NCBI GenBank assembly: GCA_903845215.1
Contig: CAIMWI010000049.1
Coordinates: 1 to 43,657 of the forward strand
Origin: an uncultured Rhodobacterales bacterium
GTDB lineage: Bacteria; Pseudomonadota; Alphaproteobacteria; Rhodobacterales; Rhodobacteraceae
Reading direction: 5' to 3'
DNA: 43,657 bases
Under the pieces are notes generated by a model. It searched no databases and was not told the DNA's origin. It was given only the letters and a program-made list of their open reading frames with translations. Below are positions 24,527 to 32,839 of this stretch, in pieces (positions within the stretch are counted from its first letter, which is position 1; every line of letters starts with the position of its first letter). The position numbers were made by a program, and so were the translations under genes.

Positions 24527-26179
24527 ATGGCACACACCACCGCGCGCGAAGAGATGGAATATGACGTTGTCATCGTGGGGGCGGGCCCCTCTGGCCTGTC
24601 AGCGGCGATCCGCTTGAAGCAGTTGGATGCCAATCTGTCGGTGGTGGTGCTGGAAAAGGGCTCGGAGGTGGGGGCGCATATCCTGTCGGGTGCGGTGCTG
24701 GACCCATCGGGGTTGGATGCCTTGCTGCCCGATTGGCGCAGCATGGGTGCCCCGATCAAGACCGAGGTGAAAGAGGACAACTTCTACATTCTTGGCCCCG
24801 CCGGTCAGATGCGCATTCCCAATTGGCCCATGCCGCCGCTGATGAACAACCACGGAAATTACATCGTCTCGATGGCCAATGTGTGCCGCTGGCTTGCCCA
24901 GCAGGCCGAAGCCGTGGGGGTCGAGATTTTCCCCGGAATGTCGTGTTCGGAACTGGTTTACGGCGCAGATGGCGAAGTCCGCGGGGTTGTGGCGGGCGAG
25001 TTTGGCAAGGCCGCCGATGGCACCCCCGGCCCGTCCTACGAACCGGGGATGGTTCTGGCTGGCAAATATGTCTTCCTGTCCGAAGGCGTGCGCGGCAGTT
25101 TGGCCAAGGAAGTCATCGCCAAATACAATCTGTCAGCAGGCAAATCGCCGCAGAAGTTCGGCCTTGGCATGAAAGAAATCTGGCAGATCGACCCCGCCAA
25201 GCACCACGAGGGCCGTGTTACCCATACGATGGGCTGGCCTTTGGGGTCAAACGCGGGTGGTGGATCGTTCATTTATCATCTTGAAAACAATCAGGTCTAT
25301 GTCGGTTTCGTCGTTCACCTGAACTATGAAAATCCGCATCTGTACCCGTATATGGAATTCCAGCGCTTCAAGCATCACCCGATGGTGGCTGATCTGCTCA
25401 AAGGCGGCAAGCGGGTGGCTTACGGTGCGCGGGCGATTTCGGAAGGTGGGTGGCAGTCGATCCCCAAGATGGTGGCGCCGGGTGTCGCACTTTTGGGCTG
25501 CACGGCGGGCTTGGTGAACGTGCCGCGCATCAAGGGCAATCACAATGCCATGCTGTCGGGCAAAGCTGCCGCAGAGGCGGCTTACGCGGCGATCAGCGCA
25601 GGGCGCAGGGGTGACGAGCTGTCAGCCTATGAGGCCGACGTGCGCGGCGGGGCCATCGGGCGTGATCTGAAAAAGGTGCGCAACGTCAAGCCATTGTGGT
25701 CGAATTACGGGCTGATGGCTTCGCTGTTGGGTGGCGGGTTGGATATGTGGCTGAACACTTTTGGCATGACGGCCTTTGGCACGCTCAAGCACCGCAAAAC
25801 CGATGCGAAGGCCACGGGGCTTGCGGCCAAGTTCAAGCCGATCGACTATCCAAAGCCTGACGGCGTGCTGTCGTTCGACCGATTGACCAACATCTCCTTC
25901 TCGGCCACCAATCACGACCCCGACCAGCCCGCGCATCTAAAACTGCGCGATCCTTCGGTGCCGATTACCGTAAACCTGCGCGATTATGACGAACCCGCGC
26001 AGCGCTATTGTCCGGCGGGCGTGTATGAGGTGATCACCGAAGCCGGCAAAGACCCGCGCTTTCAGATCAACTTCCAAAACTGCGTCCATTGCAAAACCTG
26101 CGATATCAAAGACCCCAGCCAGAATATCACCTGGACCACGCCGCAGGGCGGGGGCGGGCCGAACTATCCCAATATGTAA
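24527..26179 (+). CDS. Electron transfer flavoprotein-ubiquinone oxidoreductase
   Basis: A 550-residue membrane-associated flavoprotein that passes electrons from ETF (fed by acyl-CoA dehydrogenases) to ubiquinone. The N-terminal FAD-binding motif is GAGPSG (18-23). A ubiquinone-binding/membrane region lies in the middle. The C-terminal 4Fe-4S cluster is bound by Cys495 (CPAGVYE), Cys519, Cys522 and Cys525 (CVHCKTC). The length and end GGGGPNY are standard. ATG 24527 follows TTGAGGGG; the frame opens at 24032 within antisense greA sequence and is not coding there. It is divergent from greA and probably starts its own unit. Confidence 0.96.
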   Translation: MAHTTAREEMEYDVVIVGAGPSGLSAAIRLKQLDANLSVVVLEKGSEVGAHILSGAVLDPSGLDALLPDWRSMGAPIKTEVKEDNFYILGPAGQMRIPNWPMPPLMNNHGNYIVSMANVCRWLAQQAEAVGVEIFPGMSCSELVYGADGEVRGVVAGEFGKAADGTPGPSYEPGMVLAGKYVFLSEGVRGSLAKEVIAKYNLSAGKSPQKFGLGMKEIWQIDPAKHHEGRVTHTMGWPLGSNAGGGSFIYHLENNQVYVGFVVHLNYENPHLYPYMEFQRFKHHPMVADLLKGGKRVAYGARAISEGGWQSIPKMVAPGVALLGCTAGLVNVPRIKGNHNAMLSGKAAAEAAYAAISAGRRGDELSAYEADVRGGAIGRDLKKVRNVKPLWSNYGLMASLLGGGLDMWLNTFGMTAFGTLKHRKTDAKATGLAAKFKPIDYPKPDGVLSFDRLTNISFSATNHDPDQPAHLKLRDPSVPITVNLRDYDEPAQRYCPAGVYEVITEAGKDPRFQINFQNCVHCKTCDIKDPSQNITWTTPQGGGGPNYPNM

Positions 26180-26231
26180 CGGCGGCAGGCAGCGCACCAA
26201 ACGGTTGCGGCAGGCGGGGCTGTTTCTGGCA

Positions 26232-26270
26232 GCCGCGCATTGCTCTTCAGGGCGCGGCGCTTTAGCTTAG
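26232..26270 (+). terminator. Possible terminator after ETF-QO
   Basis: Arms GCCGCGC (26232-26238) and GCGCGGC (26252-26258) with a 13-base loop, followed by GCTTTAGCTT. The T-tract is interrupted, so termination is uncertain. Confidence 0.4.
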
Positions 26271-26293
26271 GCTTTTCGCCAAAGGAGCTTTGA

Positions 26294-28012
26294 ATGCCGC
26301 GGTTGATCGTGAAAATTGCGCTGATCTTTGGGCTTGCAACCCTTGGCTGTTCCACTTTGGCTGCAACCACGGCCAAAGACACCAGTGCCGATGGCGTGGG
26401 CCTGCGCGAAGGGGCGGGGGCCTACCTTGCGGCGCGGGCGGCATTGGCCGGAAATGATTTTGCTGCAGCGGCCCAATGGTATGGCGTGGCCTTGCAGGCT
26501 GATCCAGAAAACCCCGATATGTTGCAAAACGCTTTGGTGGCAAGCATCGGCTTGGGCGATATGCAAACCGCAGCCCAACGGGCCCGCGCATTGGCAAAAA
26601 CAGGCGCGATCAGCCAGTTGGCCCAGATGGTCCTTGTCGCCGACGACACCCTGAATGGCGACTATGCTGGGATCTTGAAAGATCAAAGCAACGGTGCTTC
26701 GATCGGAAAGTTGATGGACATTCTTGTCACCGCTTGGGCGCAAGTGGGCAGTGGGAAGATGTCGCAAGCCGCTGCGACATTCGACAAAATGATCGCCTCG
26801 CCCGGGATGGAGGCATTCGGGGTTTACCACAAAGCCCTTGCCCTCGCCCAAAGCGGCGATTTCGACGGGGCAGACAAGCTGTTCATGCGCCCCGAGTCGG
26901 CCGCGATCCACGGCCTGCGTCGCGGCGTTTTGGCGCAGGTGCAAGTTCTGTCGCAACTGGGCCGCGGCAAAGATGCCATGACCGTGATAGATTTCGTCTA
27001 TGGCAATACCTTGGATGCGGGCATGGCCGCGATCAGGCAAAGGCTGGCGCAGGGTGAGACGCTAGACTTTGACATCGCCCGCACCGCGCAAGAGGGTATG
27101 GCCGAGGCTTTTTTCAGCCTTTCCTTGCTTTTGGAAGAAAAACCCGATGATCTTCTGACCCTGTCAAACGCCCGTCTTGCCGTTGCTTTGCGGCCCGATC
27201 ACATTGAATCGGTGCTGACGTCAGCGCGGATGTTGGACAAGCTGGGCCAATATGATCTTGCGATCAGCGCTTATGCGCAGGTGCCACAAAGTGACCCCGC
27301 CTATGTTTCAGCCACGATCGGGCAGGCCAACGCGTCCGAAATGGCTGGCAAGGGTGCGCAAGCGGTGGCGATTCTTGAAACGCTGGCCGACCAAAATCCC
27401 CAAAACGCAGGCGTGTTAAGCGCTTATGGCGACAGTTTACGTCGGCAAGACAAATGCACTGTCGCCATAGGCGTTTACACCAAAGCCATTGCCTTGATCA
27501 AAACATCATCCCCTGCCAATTGGGTGCCGTTTTTCCAGCGTGGTGGGTGTCATCTGACGCAAAAGGATTGGCCTGCCGCCGAGGCTGATTACCTGCGTGC
27601 CTTGGCCCTAGCCCCCGGCGAACCGCGCATCCTGAACGAATTGGGATACGGCTATATCGAGCGCGGCGAGAATCTGACGCAAGCGCTTGGCATGATCCAA
27701 AAAGCTGTCACAGCCGCCCCCGATGAGGGCTATATCATTGACAGTCTGGCTTGGGCTTATTTTCGCTTGGGCCGTTACGACGAGGCCGTCGCCCCGATGG
27801 AAAAAGCCTCGGTTTTGATGCCGCTGGATCCGATCGTGACAGATCACCTTGGTGATGTTTATTGGATGACAGGCCGCAAACGCGAGGCACAGTTTCAATG
27901 GTACCGCGCTTTGTCATTTAACCCTGACCCCAAGGAGGCAGCCCGCATTCAGCAGAAGTTGAATAAGGGCCTAGATCAGGTGATGCAGGATGAAAAGCAA
28001 CAGGGCGGCTAG
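26294..28012 (+). CDS. Exported tetratricopeptide-repeat protein
   Basis: A 572-residue protein with a signal sequence ([20 protein letters not shown]). The cysteine in LATLGC could be a lipoprotein site, but the lipobox is imperfect (Thr at -3). The rest is a run of TPR-like helix pairs, for example [21 protein letters not shown] near 38-58, [24 protein letters not shown] near 450-473 and [23 protein letters not shown] near 484-506. Such proteins act as scaffolds in the periplasm or envelope. An AAAGGAG site precedes the start. ispE begins within its last codons (23-base overlap if ATG 27990 is used). Confidence 0.85.
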   Translation: MPRLIVKIALIFGLATLGCSTLAATTAKDTSADGVGLREGAGAYLAARAALAGNDFAAAAQWYGVALQADPENPDMLQNALVASIGLGDMQTAAQRARALAKTGAISQLAQMVLVADDTLNGDYAGILKDQSNGASIGKLMDILVTAWAQVGSGKMSQAAATFDKMIASPGMEAFGVYHKALALAQSGDFDGADKLFMRPESAAIHGLRRGVLAQVQVLSQLGRGKDAMTVIDFVYGNTLDAGMAAIRQRLAQGETLDFDIARTAQEGMAEAFFSLSLLLEEKPDDLLTLSNARLAVALRPDHIESVLTSARMLDKLGQYDLAISAYAQVPQSDPAYVSATIGQANASEMAGKGAQAVAILETLADQNPQNAGVLSAYGDSLRRQDKCTVAIGVYTKAIALIKTSSPANWVPFFQRGGCHLTQKDWPAAEADYLRALALAPGEPRILNELGYGYIERGENLTQALGMIQKAVTAAPDEGYIIDSLAWAYFRLGRYDEAVAPMEKASVLMPLDPIVTDHLGDVYWMTGRKREAQFQWYRALSFNPDPKEAARIQQKLNKGLDQVMQDEKQQGG

Positions 28013-28865
28013 GGTGGTTCAAGGAATGACGCCCCCCCTTACGCGCTTGGCACGGGCCAAGGTAAACCTTGCGCTGCACGTGGTGGGCAGGCGCGAGGAT
28101 GGGTATCATCTGCTGGACAGTCTGGTGGCCTTTGCTGATTTCGGCGATGTGGTGACGGTGCAGTCCGCGCCCGCGCTGCATCTTTCGATCACAGGACCAA
28201 TGGCCCAGGGCCTGTCATCAGGCCCGGACAACCTTGTGATAAAGGCCGCACAGGCGCTGGGCCACCCGCTTGGGGCCGCCATCACCTTGGACAAGCATTT
28301 GCCTGTGGCATCCGGCATTGGTGGCGGGTCTGCTGACGCAGCGGCCACCTTGCAAGCACTTTGTGCGCTATGGGGCTGTGATTTGCCGGATGCGGCCAAA
28401 GTGCTGGCGCTTGGGGCGGATGTGCCTGTGTGTTTGGCGGGGCAATCTTGTCGGATGGCCGGGATTGGCGACAAGATTTCCCCTGTGGTGCTGCCACCTG
28501 CGCATCTGGTGCTGGTGAACCCGGGGGTGGGGTTAGGCACGGCATTGGTTTTTTCTGCCTTAACACGCCGTGATAACGCACCGCTTCCGCCGCCCGAACC
28601 CATGCCGGATGTGGCCTCTTTGGCCAGCTATCTGCACCGCTGCCGCAATGATCTGCAAGCCCCCGCTCTATCGCTTGTGCCACAGATCGGCGCTGTCCTT
28701 TCGGCCTTATCGGCGCAAACGGGCTGTCTTTTGGCGCGGATGTCAGGCTCTGGTGCCACTTGCTTTGGGATTTTTGCCACCGCCTTGGCCGCCCAGACGG
28801 CCGCATCCGCCCTGCGCGCCCAGTCTGCGGGGTGGTGGGTGCAAGCAGGGGCCATGGCACCCTAA
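27990..28865 (+). CDS. ispE: 4-diphosphocytidyl-2-C-methyl-D-erythritol kinase
   Basis: A GHMP kinase that phosphorylates CDP-methylerythritol in the MEP pathway of isoprenoid synthesis. The motifs [21 protein letters not shown] (N-terminal), the ATP loop [16 protein letters not shown] (about 104-119) and [12 protein letters not shown] (C-terminal) are all present. Start choice is open: ATG 27990 has AGGTGA at 6 bases; ATG 28026 begins nearer to homologues but its AAGGA abuts the start; GTG 28014 is also possible. I list the longest, 291 residues. The GNAT gene converges just 7 bases after the stop. The isoprenoid enzyme IspB is about 5 kb upstream. Confidence 0.93.
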   Translation: MKSNRAARVVQGMTPPLTRLARAKVNLALHVVGRREDGYHLLDSLVAFADFGDVVTVQSAPALHLSITGPMAQGLSSGPDNLVIKAAQALGHPLGAAITLDKHLPVASGIGGGSADAAATLQALCALWGCDLPDAAKVLALGADVPVCLAGQSCRMAGIGDKISPVVLPPAHLVLVNPGVGLGTALVFSALTRRDNAPLPPPEPMPDVASLASYLHRCRNDLQAPALSLVPQIGAVLSALSAQTGCLLARMSGSGATCFGIFATALAAQTAASALRAQSAGWWVQAGAMAP

Positions 28866-28872
28866 GACTGCG

Positions 28873-29463
28873 TTACACACCGCGCACCATGGTGACAGAG
28901 CGGACAAAACCGAAGACGAACCGCAACAAACCGATGTCGTGATGCTGGGTCTGGACAAAGCCCTCTCGGCGGTAAAGCTTTTGGGCGCGTGTGTTGGTGG
29001 CAATCACATCCAACCGCACGGCATTATAGCCGCGCGCTTTGGCTTGGTCGTATAGGGCGTGCAGCAAGGCCGTACCGATGCCTTGGCCGCGTGCGTGCGG
29101 TGCCACACAGATGCCGTCGATCAGGAAATTGACGTTGTCCACCTCGCTTGACAGCAGGCCCAACAGATATTTGCGCCAAAGGCCCCCCCAGGGGCCGTAA
29201 AACTGCCGCAAGGCTGCGGGGTTGCCCATGGCGAAACTGCCCTTGGGTGTTTTGAAACCCGCAAGCCCCAAAAGGGTGCCATCTTTTGCCGTAGCGATCG
29301 CCACATGATCGGCGCGCATCACGCCGCGCAACAAGGCCAAGGCGCGGGGTTCTGGGCCCATAACCACGCCAAGTTTGGGGCCAAAGGCCTGCCAGTACAG
29401 CTGCGCGGCTGGCTCCCGCAGGTCGGGTGGCAGGCCGATGGAAACTGTCCAACCGCCTGTCAT
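28873..29463 (-). CDS. GNAT family N-acetyltransferase
   Basis: A 196-residue acetyltransferase. The acetyl-CoA binding motif is VAPHARGQGIG (about 120-130), with the beta-bulge FLIDGICVAP before it; the C-terminal helix NTRAQKLYRREGF is typical of GNAT. The substrate is unknown. ATG 29463 overlaps the previous gene's stop as ATGA. It is the last of three tightly coupled genes with mobA, so a link to molybdenum cofactor or its proteins is possible but unproven. Confidence 0.87.
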   Translation of the reverse strand: MTGGWTVSIGLPPDLREPAAQLYWQAFGPKLGVVMGPEPRALALLRGVMRADHVAIATAKDGTLLGLAGFKTPKGSFAMGNPAALRQFYGPWGGLWRKYLLGLLSSEVDNVNFLIDGICVAPHARGQGIGTALLHALYDQAKARGYNAVRLDVIATNTRAQKLYRREGFVQTQHHDIGLLRFVFGFVRSVTMVRGV

Positions 29464-30320
29464 AGGGCCGCCAACAGCGTTGCTTCGGCCTTGGCGCCTA
29501 AGATCCAGCCCTCTTCTGTCCGCGTTTGGGCGGGGGGCCCGGCCAACAGCCCCGTCAGATCGCCGCTTTGTCCCACGCGCCACAGGGCTTGCGCTAAAAG
29601 GCGCACTTGCACTTCGTCTTTGATACGTCCCGGTCCAAGGGCTGCGGTGACAGCGGGTGCAAGAAGCGAGGGGTAAACTTCGGCCAAGGTTATGGCCGAG
29701 GGCGCATCAAACGGCCAGACGCTGGCCCCGTGGTCTTGGTGCAATCGGTGGATCATCGGCTGGCCCATCAGGCTTTGGCCCCCGACCGATCCTGTGGTGA
29801 AAAGCTTCCAGACCGGCTGGGCGCGGGGGATCACATGTTCGACCGCGCGACGTTCGGCCAACCCCAAGGCGGCGTAGTCGACCAATTTGCGCGGCGACAG
29901 ATGGGCAAAGGATTGGCCATTGGGGTGGCCCCAAAACGGGCCCTGTCCGCCAAACGCGCCATTGATCTTATCTGCCACAGCGAAGCGGTTGTTTGCATTG
30001 GTGGGGCCGTCGGTGATCTCTGCCGCCATCCACCGCCAAACGGCGGCAGCGCGGGCTTGGCCTGTCAGGCGCGGGGCAAAGCCTGTGGGATAGCCCAAGG
30101 CAAAGTCGACCCCGACCAACAGGCTTTGCCCTGCTTGGCGGGTTTGTGCGATCAGGGCTGTGATCGTTTGTTCGGCCAGATGGCGGCTGGGGTGGTAGGA
30201 TGTCTGGACACCTGCGGCGCTGGCCAATCCAATCCAGATCGCATCAGCTTTTGGCGCAAGGCGGGGCGGCGCACTGGCGGCTGACCAATCTAGCACGGCG
30301 ACGCGGTCATAGCGGATCAT
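29460..30320 (-). CDS. DUF429-like protein coupled to mobA
   Basis: A 286-residue protein with the start MIRYDRVAVLDWSAAS and the segment LLVGVDFALGYP (about 67-78). Asp11 and Asp72 resemble the acidic pair of RNase H-like folds such as DUF429. Members next to mobA are, as I recall, annotated 'molybdopterin guanine dinucleotide synthesis' in alphaproteobacteria, but I know of no experimental proof. Other conserved stretches are NNRFAVADKIN, FWGHPNG and VWKLFTTGSVGGQS. ATG 30320 overlaps the mobA stop as ATGA. The 448-residue open frame extending upstream is only read-through into mobA sequence. Confidence 0.75.
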   Translation of the reverse strand: MIRYDRVAVLDWSAASAPPRLAPKADAIWIGLASAAGVQTSYHPSRHLAEQTITALIAQTRQAGQSLLVGVDFALGYPTGFAPRLTGQARAAAVWRWMAAEITDGPTNANNRFAVADKINGAFGGQGPFWGHPNGQSFAHLSPRKLVDYAALGLAERRAVEHVIPRAQPVWKLFTTGSVGGQSLMGQPMIHRLHQDHGASVWPFDAPSAITLAEVYPSLLAPAVTAALGPGRIKDEVQVRLLAQALWRVGQSGDLTGLLAGPPAQTRTEEGWILGAKAEATLLAAL

Positions 30321-30901
30321 GCGCGCTTGGCCAGAAGGTCTGCCAAAGCGGCCAGGTCTTTTGGGGTGTTGGCATTGGCAAAGCTGCCCTTTGGAAACAT
30401 GGCCCAAGTGCCCCCTTGTGTGTGCGCAAAGTCGCGCAGCCGTGCCACGGCGCCAGAGGATAGGAAGGTTTGCAGGGCGGGCAGGCAGGCGGTGGGCCAC
30501 AATCCATAGGTTGGCAGCAAGTCCTGCCCGCTTTGCGCCAAGGCGGGGTTGCCGCCCTCGGCAGCAAGGCACAGGCGCGGGACCAGATCGGGCGGCACAA
30601 AGGGACCATCGCAGGGCACTGTGACCAAAGCGCTGGCCCCTTGCCGCGCCGCCCAGTGCAGGCCAGCCAGCACGCCAGACAGGGGGCCTTGACTGTTGTG
30701 CAGATCGGCCAAAACGGGCAGGTCCAAAAACGCAAACCGCTGCGCATCGCCATTGGCTGACAGGGCCAAGTCTTCCACCTGCGGGCCAAAGCTGTCGACC
30801 ACCCATTGCACCAAAGGCTGGCCCGCCAAAGGCATCAGGGCCTTGTCGCCACCCATGCGCCGTCCGGCCCCTCCGGCCAATATGACACCAACGATGCGCA
30901 A
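30317..30901 (-). CDS. mobA: Molybdenum cofactor guanylyltransferase
   Basis: A 194-residue nucleotidyltransferase that adds GMP to molybdopterin, giving the MGD cofactor of DMSO-reductase-family enzymes. The GTP-binding signature LAGGAGRRMGGDK (8-20), LADLHNSQGPLSGVLAGL and VPCDGPFVP with the metal-binding Asp are present. The start is a TTG at 30901 with AAAGG 8 bases upstream, giving MRIVGVILAGG as in homologues; no in-frame ATG fits. It lies 39 bases after the lipoprotein gene and overlaps the DUF429-like gene. Confidence 0.93.
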   Translation of the reverse strand: MRIVGVILAGGAGRRMGGDKALMPLAGQPLVQWVVDSFGPQVEDLALSANGDAQRFAFLDLPVLADLHNSQGPLSGVLAGLHWAARQGASALVTVPCDGPFVPPDLVPRLCLAAEGGNPALAQSGQDLLPTYGLWPTACLPALQTFLSSGAVARLRDFAHTQGGTWAMFPKGSFANANTPKDLAALADLLAKRA

Positions 30902-30940
30902 GCTTTGGCCTTTGCTGACAGGAACGTGAGATCCGTCCGA

Positions 30941-31510
30941 TTACTCGACTGCCGTCCCCTCGATCCGCGTTTCAACAACGCCGGGAAGTTTGGCAAATGA
31001 TTGTGAGATGGCCTTTGGGAAATAGGCCACGCGCAGGCCGTCAAATCCCGGCAGTTTTGCCAAAACGCTTGAAATCGAATGCCCACAAAACGCCTTTGGC
31101 GTTGTGCCTTGGGCCTTTGCCTCGGCAATGGCGAGATCGGCGGTGGCGAGGGGTACGACGATGGTCTGCTGGGTGGCGTAAAAGATGCCTTTGCTTTGAA
31201 ACGCCAGATAATTGTCCAATGCGGCGGGGATCATGCCAAAGTGCAGATCGTCGCGCTCGGGCGCTGCGCCGTTCAGCAATTCCCAAGAGCCTGCAGGGTC
31301 ATACAGCACCCGTTCTGACCCGTTGATGACCAAAGCACTGTGCGCACCCGCTTCGCTGCGGCCGTTGATCGAGGTGATCAGCGTTATCGTCGCGGGCCCT
31401 TCGGCAACATATGGCGTATAGGCCAAGGGCGCTTGGGCGGCCATGTCGCGCTTGGCCCCGCATCCGGCCAGAACGGCCAGCGATACAATAAGGCAAAGTC
31501 GGGTCAGCAT
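30941..31510 (-). CDS. Lipoprotein with a possible permuted papain-like fold
   Basis: A 189-residue lipoprotein: signal MLTRLCLIVSLAVLAGC with a clear lipobox (LAGC, Cys17). The mature part has GAHSALVINGSERVLYDPAGSW (55-76) and, later, KAFCGHSISSVLAKLPGF (139-156). A histidine in a GxHSALxI strand followed much later by Cys142 in a helix start is the order seen in circularly permuted NlpC/P60 (YiiX/DUF4105-like) proteases and amidases, which cut peptides or lipid amides. This is inference from motifs; the family is unnamed to me. ATG 31510 follows AGGTGA. It lies between cox subunit IV and mobA on one strand. Confidence 0.7.
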   Translation of the reverse strand: MLTRLCLIVSLAVLAGCGAKRDMAAQAPLAYTPYVAEGPATITLITSINGRSEAGAHSALVINGSERVLYDPAGSWELLNGAAPERDDLHFGMIPAALDNYLAFQSKGIFYATQQTIVVPLATADLAIAEAKAQGTTPKAFCGHSISSVLAKLPGFDGLRVAYFPKAISQSFAKLPGVVETRIEGTAVE

Positions 31511-31533
31511 CTGGTCACCTATCGGCCAAGAGC

Positions 31534-31554
31534 GCCGCACCTGACTGGTGCGGC
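31534..31554. repeat. Hairpin between cox subunit IV and the lipoprotein gene
   Basis: Perfect 8-base arms GCCGCACC and GGTGCGGC around TGACT. There is no T-run on the minus strand, so it is more likely an mRNA-stability or processing hairpin than a terminator. Confidence 0.5.
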
Positions 31555-31562
31555 CTTTGAGA

Positions 31563-31697
31563 TCAGGCGTTTGACAGCCCCATGAAGATCAAAACCAGAA
31601 TGCTGATCACGGTGCCCCAAACCACCCACTTGATGAAGGCGGCAAAGGTTTTTTCCTGCGCGCGGATGTCCATGCTGCCTGATTTGTGTTCGCTCAT
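31563..31697 (-). CDS. aa3-type cytochrome c oxidase subunit IV
   Basis: A 44-residue membrane protein: MSEHKSGSMDIRAQEKTFAA, then one transmembrane helix (about 22-41) ending MGLSNA. The sequence MDIRAQEKTFxxFIKW is the hallmark of the small subunit IV (PF07835) of alphaproteobacterial aa3 oxidases, as in Paracoccus and Rhodobacter. It packs against subunits I and III; its exact role is unclear. A GGGAG site precedes the ATG. No other cox genes are nearby, as is usual for this subunit. It could lead the unit with the lipoprotein and mobA. Confidence 0.92.
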   Translation of the reverse strand: MSEHKSGSMDIRAQEKTFAAFIKWVVWGTVISILVLIFMGLSNA

Positions 31698-31810
31698 CGT
31701 GCCCGTCTCCCAAGTTTAAAGCCGTCAGGTCCGCAGACCTTCGCCGTGGCATTACCCGATAAGTGCTGCGCTGTCACGGGTGCTTGTGGCTTGAAGGGTG
31801 GCAATCCTGC

Positions 31811-32839
31811 CTAGGCACGCTGCCACATCCAAGCGCCCTCGGCCGATAGGTGGCGGATGATCTGGCCTTGACGGTGCAGGCAGTTCAGATGGGCCAAGGT
31901 TTCGGCCAAGGCCAGGCCAAAGTCGTCCGGCCCAAGGGAGCGGCGATATAGGGCACCAAAGCAGTCCACCGCACGGGTGGGGGTGGCAAGATGCGCCAAC
32001 AACCGCGCCAAAGCCGCCTCATGCGAGGCGATTTTTTGCGCCAAACGCAGGGGCAGGCCGCTGAAGGGCAGTTTGTGGCCGGGAAGGACAAGATGCGTGT
32101 CGTCGGCCACCTGTTGAAAGCGGCGGCAACTGGTCAGCCATTCGGTGAGAGGGTCAGCGTCGGGTTCGGTGGCATAGACGCCGATGTTGGGGGTGATCGT
32201 GGCCAAGAACTGATCGCCGCCCAGAACCAGATGGTCATCAAGGCTCCATAACGTCGCATGATCAGGCGCGTGGCCTTGGCCCAAGCGCACATGCCAGCGC
32301 CGTCCGGCGGCGTGCAGGGTTGTGTCTTCGTCGACGCGCGAAAAGCCCAAGGGCATTTTGGCGACCACGTCGCAGAAGTTGAAAGGCCGCTCGGATGCCT
32401 TTTGCACCATCACCTCGGCCCCCACCCCTGCACGGGTCAGGAAAAGGGTTGATTCGGGCGGGCGCGTGGGCTGTTCGTCCAGCGTCAACATGCGGGCGTA
32501 AAGCCATGCGGTGCGGGTGATCAAAAGTTCGGCCCCTTGGTCTTGGAACCAGCCCGCAAGGCCAAGGTGGTCGGGGTGGTGGTGTGTGACGATCAGCCGT
32601 TTGACTGGTTTTCCCCGCAAGGGCCCCACCAAGATCGCCTGCCAAAGGGCCTTGGTGCGGCGCGAGGATATGCCGGTATCAACCAGCGTCCAGCCATCGC
32701 CGTCGTCCAGCGCATAGACGTTCACATGATCCAGCGCGCCGATCAGCGGCAGGCGCAACCACACAACGCCGCGCGCTATTTCGACGGCCTCCCCTTCGGT
32801 GGGAGGGGTCGCAAAGGGGTACTGCAGGGCTTGGGTCAC
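31811..32839 (-). CDS. MBL-fold metallo-hydrolase
   Basis: A 342-residue metallo-beta-lactamase-fold protein. The metal site is HHHPDH with His86, His88, Asp90 and His91, followed by GHAPDHATL and the C-terminal LPGHKLPF. A C-terminal winged-helix-like extension (about 255-342) is typical of the glyoxylase/LACTB2 type. The likely activity is hydrolysis of a thioester or lactone. The start is a GTG at 32839 that overlaps the acyl-CoA dehydrogenase stop as GTGA; the open frame to 32905 is less likely. Coupling with an acyl-CoA dehydrogenase suggests that it acts on an acyl-CoA-derived product. Confidence 0.87.
   Translation of the reverse strand: MTQALQYPFATPPTEGEAVEIARGVVWLRLPLIGALDHVNVYALDDGDGWTLVDTGISSRRTKALWQAILVGPLRGKPVKRLIVTHHHPDHLGLAGWFQDQGAELLITRTAWLYARMLTLDEQPTRPPESTLFLTRAGVGAEVMVQKASERPFNFCDVVAKMPLGFSRVDEDTTLHAAGRRWHVRLGQGHAPDHATLWSLDDHLVLGGDQFLATITPNIGVYATEPDADPLTEWLTSCRRFQQVADDTHLVLPGHKLPFSGLPLRLAQKIASHEAALARLLAHLATPTRAVDCFGALYRRSLGPDDFGLALAETLAHLNCLHRQGQIIRHLSAEGAWMWQRA

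Noticed and set aside
30321..30806. Upstream extension giving a 448-residue DUF429-like protein
   Set aside because: The extra part lies within mobA in another frame; ATG 30320 with ATGA overlap explains the gene.
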